Positions 13,992 to 15,602 of a stretch of 15,602 bases of DNA are shown piece after piece. Every line of letters starts with the position of its first letter. The stretch's first letter is position 1. Origin of the DNA: Geobacter sp. UBA1603 (GTDB lineage: Bacteria > Desulfobacterota > Desulfuromonadia > Geobacterales > Pseudopelobacteraceae); the NCBI GenBank assembly GCA_002322035.1, contig DCNF01000048.1, positions 255-15,856 of the forward strand, read 5' to 3'. A program made the translations under genes and the position numbers. Under the pieces are notes generated by a model. That model did no database searches and was not told the DNA's origin. It worked only from the letters and a program-made list of their open reading frames with translations.

Positions 13992-15305
13992 TCATACAGC
14001 TTTAAGCATGGTGACACTTTCAAGATGAGGTGTCTGGGGAAACATATCGACAGGGACGCTTTCCGTAACCTTGAATCCGCGCCCGGCAAGTATGCCGCAA
14101 TCCCGGGCCAGGGTACTCGGGTCACAGGAGATGTAAATTATCGTTGAAGGACAGACAGTGCACAGGCTGTCAATCACATCGGCGGCACCAGCACGGGGAG
14201 GATCAAGGATAATCGTATCAAAGCGCATGCCGTTCCGGACCAACTCGCTGACTGCAGCTGAAGAATCGGCACACAGGTAAGCAGCATTGTCGACAGAGTT
14301 CCGGTGGCAATTTGCCTGGGCAGATATAATGGACCCTGAATATGACTCGACTCCTGTCACTGATATGACATCTGAAGCCAACGGCAGCGAGAAATTACCG
14401 TTTCCGCAATACAGATCGAGAAGACGCTTGGACTTTGATTCGCGGACCATCCGCCTGATCAGACCGGACATGATCCGGTTCTGTTGAAAGTTTACCTGCG
14501 AAAAGCCGCCGGGGGCAAATTCAAGCGACATTTCCTGATGCCGCTCGCCTGTCGGCATCCCGTAGAAAAGAAGCTTGTCACCCCAGATGTGCATCAGGGA
14601 TGACTTGCGGCCGCTCTGCAGCCACACACCCGAAAGCTCCGACAGGCGTTGGCGCTCGCTGGTGAAAAAATCGATGGCCTGGGCCCTGTCAGGCCCTATG
14701 TAGTTGACAGTCGCCACCAATCCCTGATCGCCCGCTTCCAGATTGATCTGCGGAATCTGGCCAACCCCGGAAAACCGGGCCAGGACATCGCGAAGCTGCC
14801 CCATCGCATGATTGATCGGCAGACGTGCCACAGGGCAACCACAGGGAGTATCTTCCACAAAATGGGAGCCATGGCGAAAAAAACCGATCTGCAGTCGAGT
14901 TCCCCCGCCATACAGCTTGAGTTGAACCCGGCCGCGGTATCCGAACGGCGATGGTGCCGGAACCACCGGTGAGATCACTGCGCTGTCAACACGCGCTCCG
15001 CGCCAGAGTGCTTCAGAAAACATCTGGTATTTCTGCTCGAGCTGACAGGAATAATCTATATGCTGCCAGGCGCAGCCGCCGCAGCGGCCGAAAACCGGAC
15101 ACAGGGGGGTGACACGGCTTTGAGAGGGCTCAAGAATTGCGGCAATCCGGGCCGTTAGATATGATTTTTTCTCCGACGTAATCTCTAGGGCCAGCAGATC
15201 ACCGGGGCAGGCGAAGGGCACAAAGCAGACCTTGCCGTTTATGCGGCAGACGCCATTGCCTCCGATAGCGAGACTGTCAATTCGGGCATTGAGAAACGAT
15301 GACAT
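13992..15305 (-). CDS. rlmD: 23S rRNA (uracil-5-)-methyltransferase, RlmD/TrmA family
   Basis: This 437-residue enzyme adds a methyl group from S-adenosylmethionine to C5 of a 23S rRNA uracil. It has an N-terminal TRAM domain (about 3-58), an iron-sulfur motif (C69, C75, C78 and a later Cys at 155 or 157 in DTPCGCPV), and a Rossmann-like methyltransferase domain with LLDLYCGNGNFSL (SAM loop) and ILDPPRAG. The catalytic-nucleophile motif SCDPSTLARD has C394. The iron-sulfur Cys pattern favours RlmD (U1939) over TrmA, but RlmC-type specificity cannot be excluded. The ATG lies 1 base after the upstream stop and has no strong ribosome binding site, consistent with translational coupling. Confidence 0.92.
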   Translation of the reverse strand: MSSFLNARIDSLAIGGNGVCRINGKVCFVPFACPGDLLALEITSEKKSYLTARIAAILEPSQSRVTPLCPVFGRCGGCAWQHIDYSCQLEQKYQMFSEALWRGARVDSAVISPVVPAPSPFGYRGRVQLKLYGGGTRLQIGFFRHGSHFVEDTPCGCPVARLPINHAMGQLRDVLARFSGVGQIPQINLEAGDQGLVATVNYIGPDRAQAIDFFTSERQRLSELSGVWLQSGRKSSLMHIWGDKLLFYGMPTGERHQEMSLEFAPGGFSQVNFQQNRIMSGLIRRMVRESKSKRLLDLYCGNGNFSLPLASDVISVTGVESYSGSIISAQANCHRNSVDNAAYLCADSSAAVSELVRNGMRFDTIILDPPRAGAADVIDSLCTVCPSTIIYISCDPSTLARDCGILAGRGFKVTESVPVDMFPQTPHLESVTMLKAV

Positions 15306-15306
15306 G

Positions 15307-15602
15307 TCAATGGCCGTAGCGGGGCGAAGGCCTTACAGCCTTTGCAAGCTGGCTGCGAATAAAACGTCCCGGAAAATCAGGATGCGAAAGATACGGCAGC
15401 ATCGTCTGCTCAAATGCTTCCACCAGCTGGAAACGGACGGTTTCGACGTCCGGACCGGGGACCGCCATACGCTCAAGCTCCCTGACAAACAACACCGGGT
15501 CGCCAAGCAGAAGCCGGGCGGCTTCATGGCAGGAGCTGTCTTCAAACTCCCCTGACGACAGGGGCAGTTCAGCGTGCACCTCGACCTTCACATGATAGTA
15601 AC
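15307..15602 (-). CDS. Unknown protein, 5' end cut by window edge
   Basis: The last 94-98 codons of a minus-strand gene are visible. A GTG at 15591 could be its start, but the frame has no stop from there to the window edge (reading TAC TAT CAT before it) and no ribosome binding site is seen, so the gene probably begins outside. The visible part is hydrophilic, with helical stretches (EDSSCHEAARLLLGDPVLFV, RFQLVEAFEQTMLPYL) and a short basic tail (RFIRSQLAKAVRPSPRYGH). I do not recognise a family. It ends 1 base before the RlmD-like gene start and is likely co-transcribed with it. Confidence 0.6.
   Translation of the reverse strand, partial: YYHVKVEVHAELPLSSGEFEDSSCHEAARLLLGDPVLFVRELERMAVPGPDVETVRFQLVEAFEQTMLPYLSHPDFPGRFIRSQLAKAVRPSPRYGH

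Overview
This window looks like chromosomal DNA from an anaerobic deltaproteobacterium, most likely Geobacter or a near relative (Geobacterales/Desulfuromonadota). The evidence is an indolepyruvate:ferredoxin oxidoreductase operon with an aryl-CoA ligase and an ACT protein, multi-gene envelope operons, a Mce/Mla-type gene and moderately GC-rich coding DNA. The lineage is inferred from gene content; no rRNA or other marker is present. The window is densely packed: 14 protein-coding genes (two cut by the window edges) and no gap over about 190 bases between them. I saw no tRNA, rRNA, CRISPR array, insertion sequence or phage gene.

Layout. (1) 1-4605, minus strand, transcribed right to left: iorA, iorB, beta-carbonic anhydrase, phenylacetate-CoA ligase and an ACT-domain protein running off the left edge. 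The genes overlap or lie close together. Together they interconvert aryl-2-oxoacids (from aromatic amino acids) and arylacetyl-CoA/arylacetate, with CO2 as product or substrate. (2) 4606-4793: a divergent promoter region. (3) 4794-7301, plus strand: a three-gene set of an ABC ATPase-like protein that has lost every catalytic motif, a membrane-anchored MCE-domain (MlaD-like) protein and a TPR lipoprotein. No permease gene is beside them. (4) 7259-12545, minus strand: an OmpA-domain outer-membrane protein, a small secreted protein, a lipoprotein, a divergent Na/Pi-cotransporter-PhoU protein and a Ppx/GppA phosphatase, joined by ATGA/GTGA overlaps or direct abutment. The last gene overlaps the end of the plus-strand set by 43 bases. 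(5) 12610-15602, minus strand: an IHF/HU-type DNA-binding protein, a cytosolic TPR protein, an RlmD-type 23S rRNA methyltransferase, and the end of an unknown gene cut by the right edge.

The most unusual item is the plus-strand set at 4794-7301: an intact but catalytically dead-looking MlaF-like pseudo-ATPase, translationally coupled to a Mce protein and followed by a lipoprotein. The neighbouring Na/Pi-family protein has also lost its QSSS substrate/Na+ motif. The window therefore holds two adjacent transport-like proteins with eroded active sites, both in envelope gene sets.
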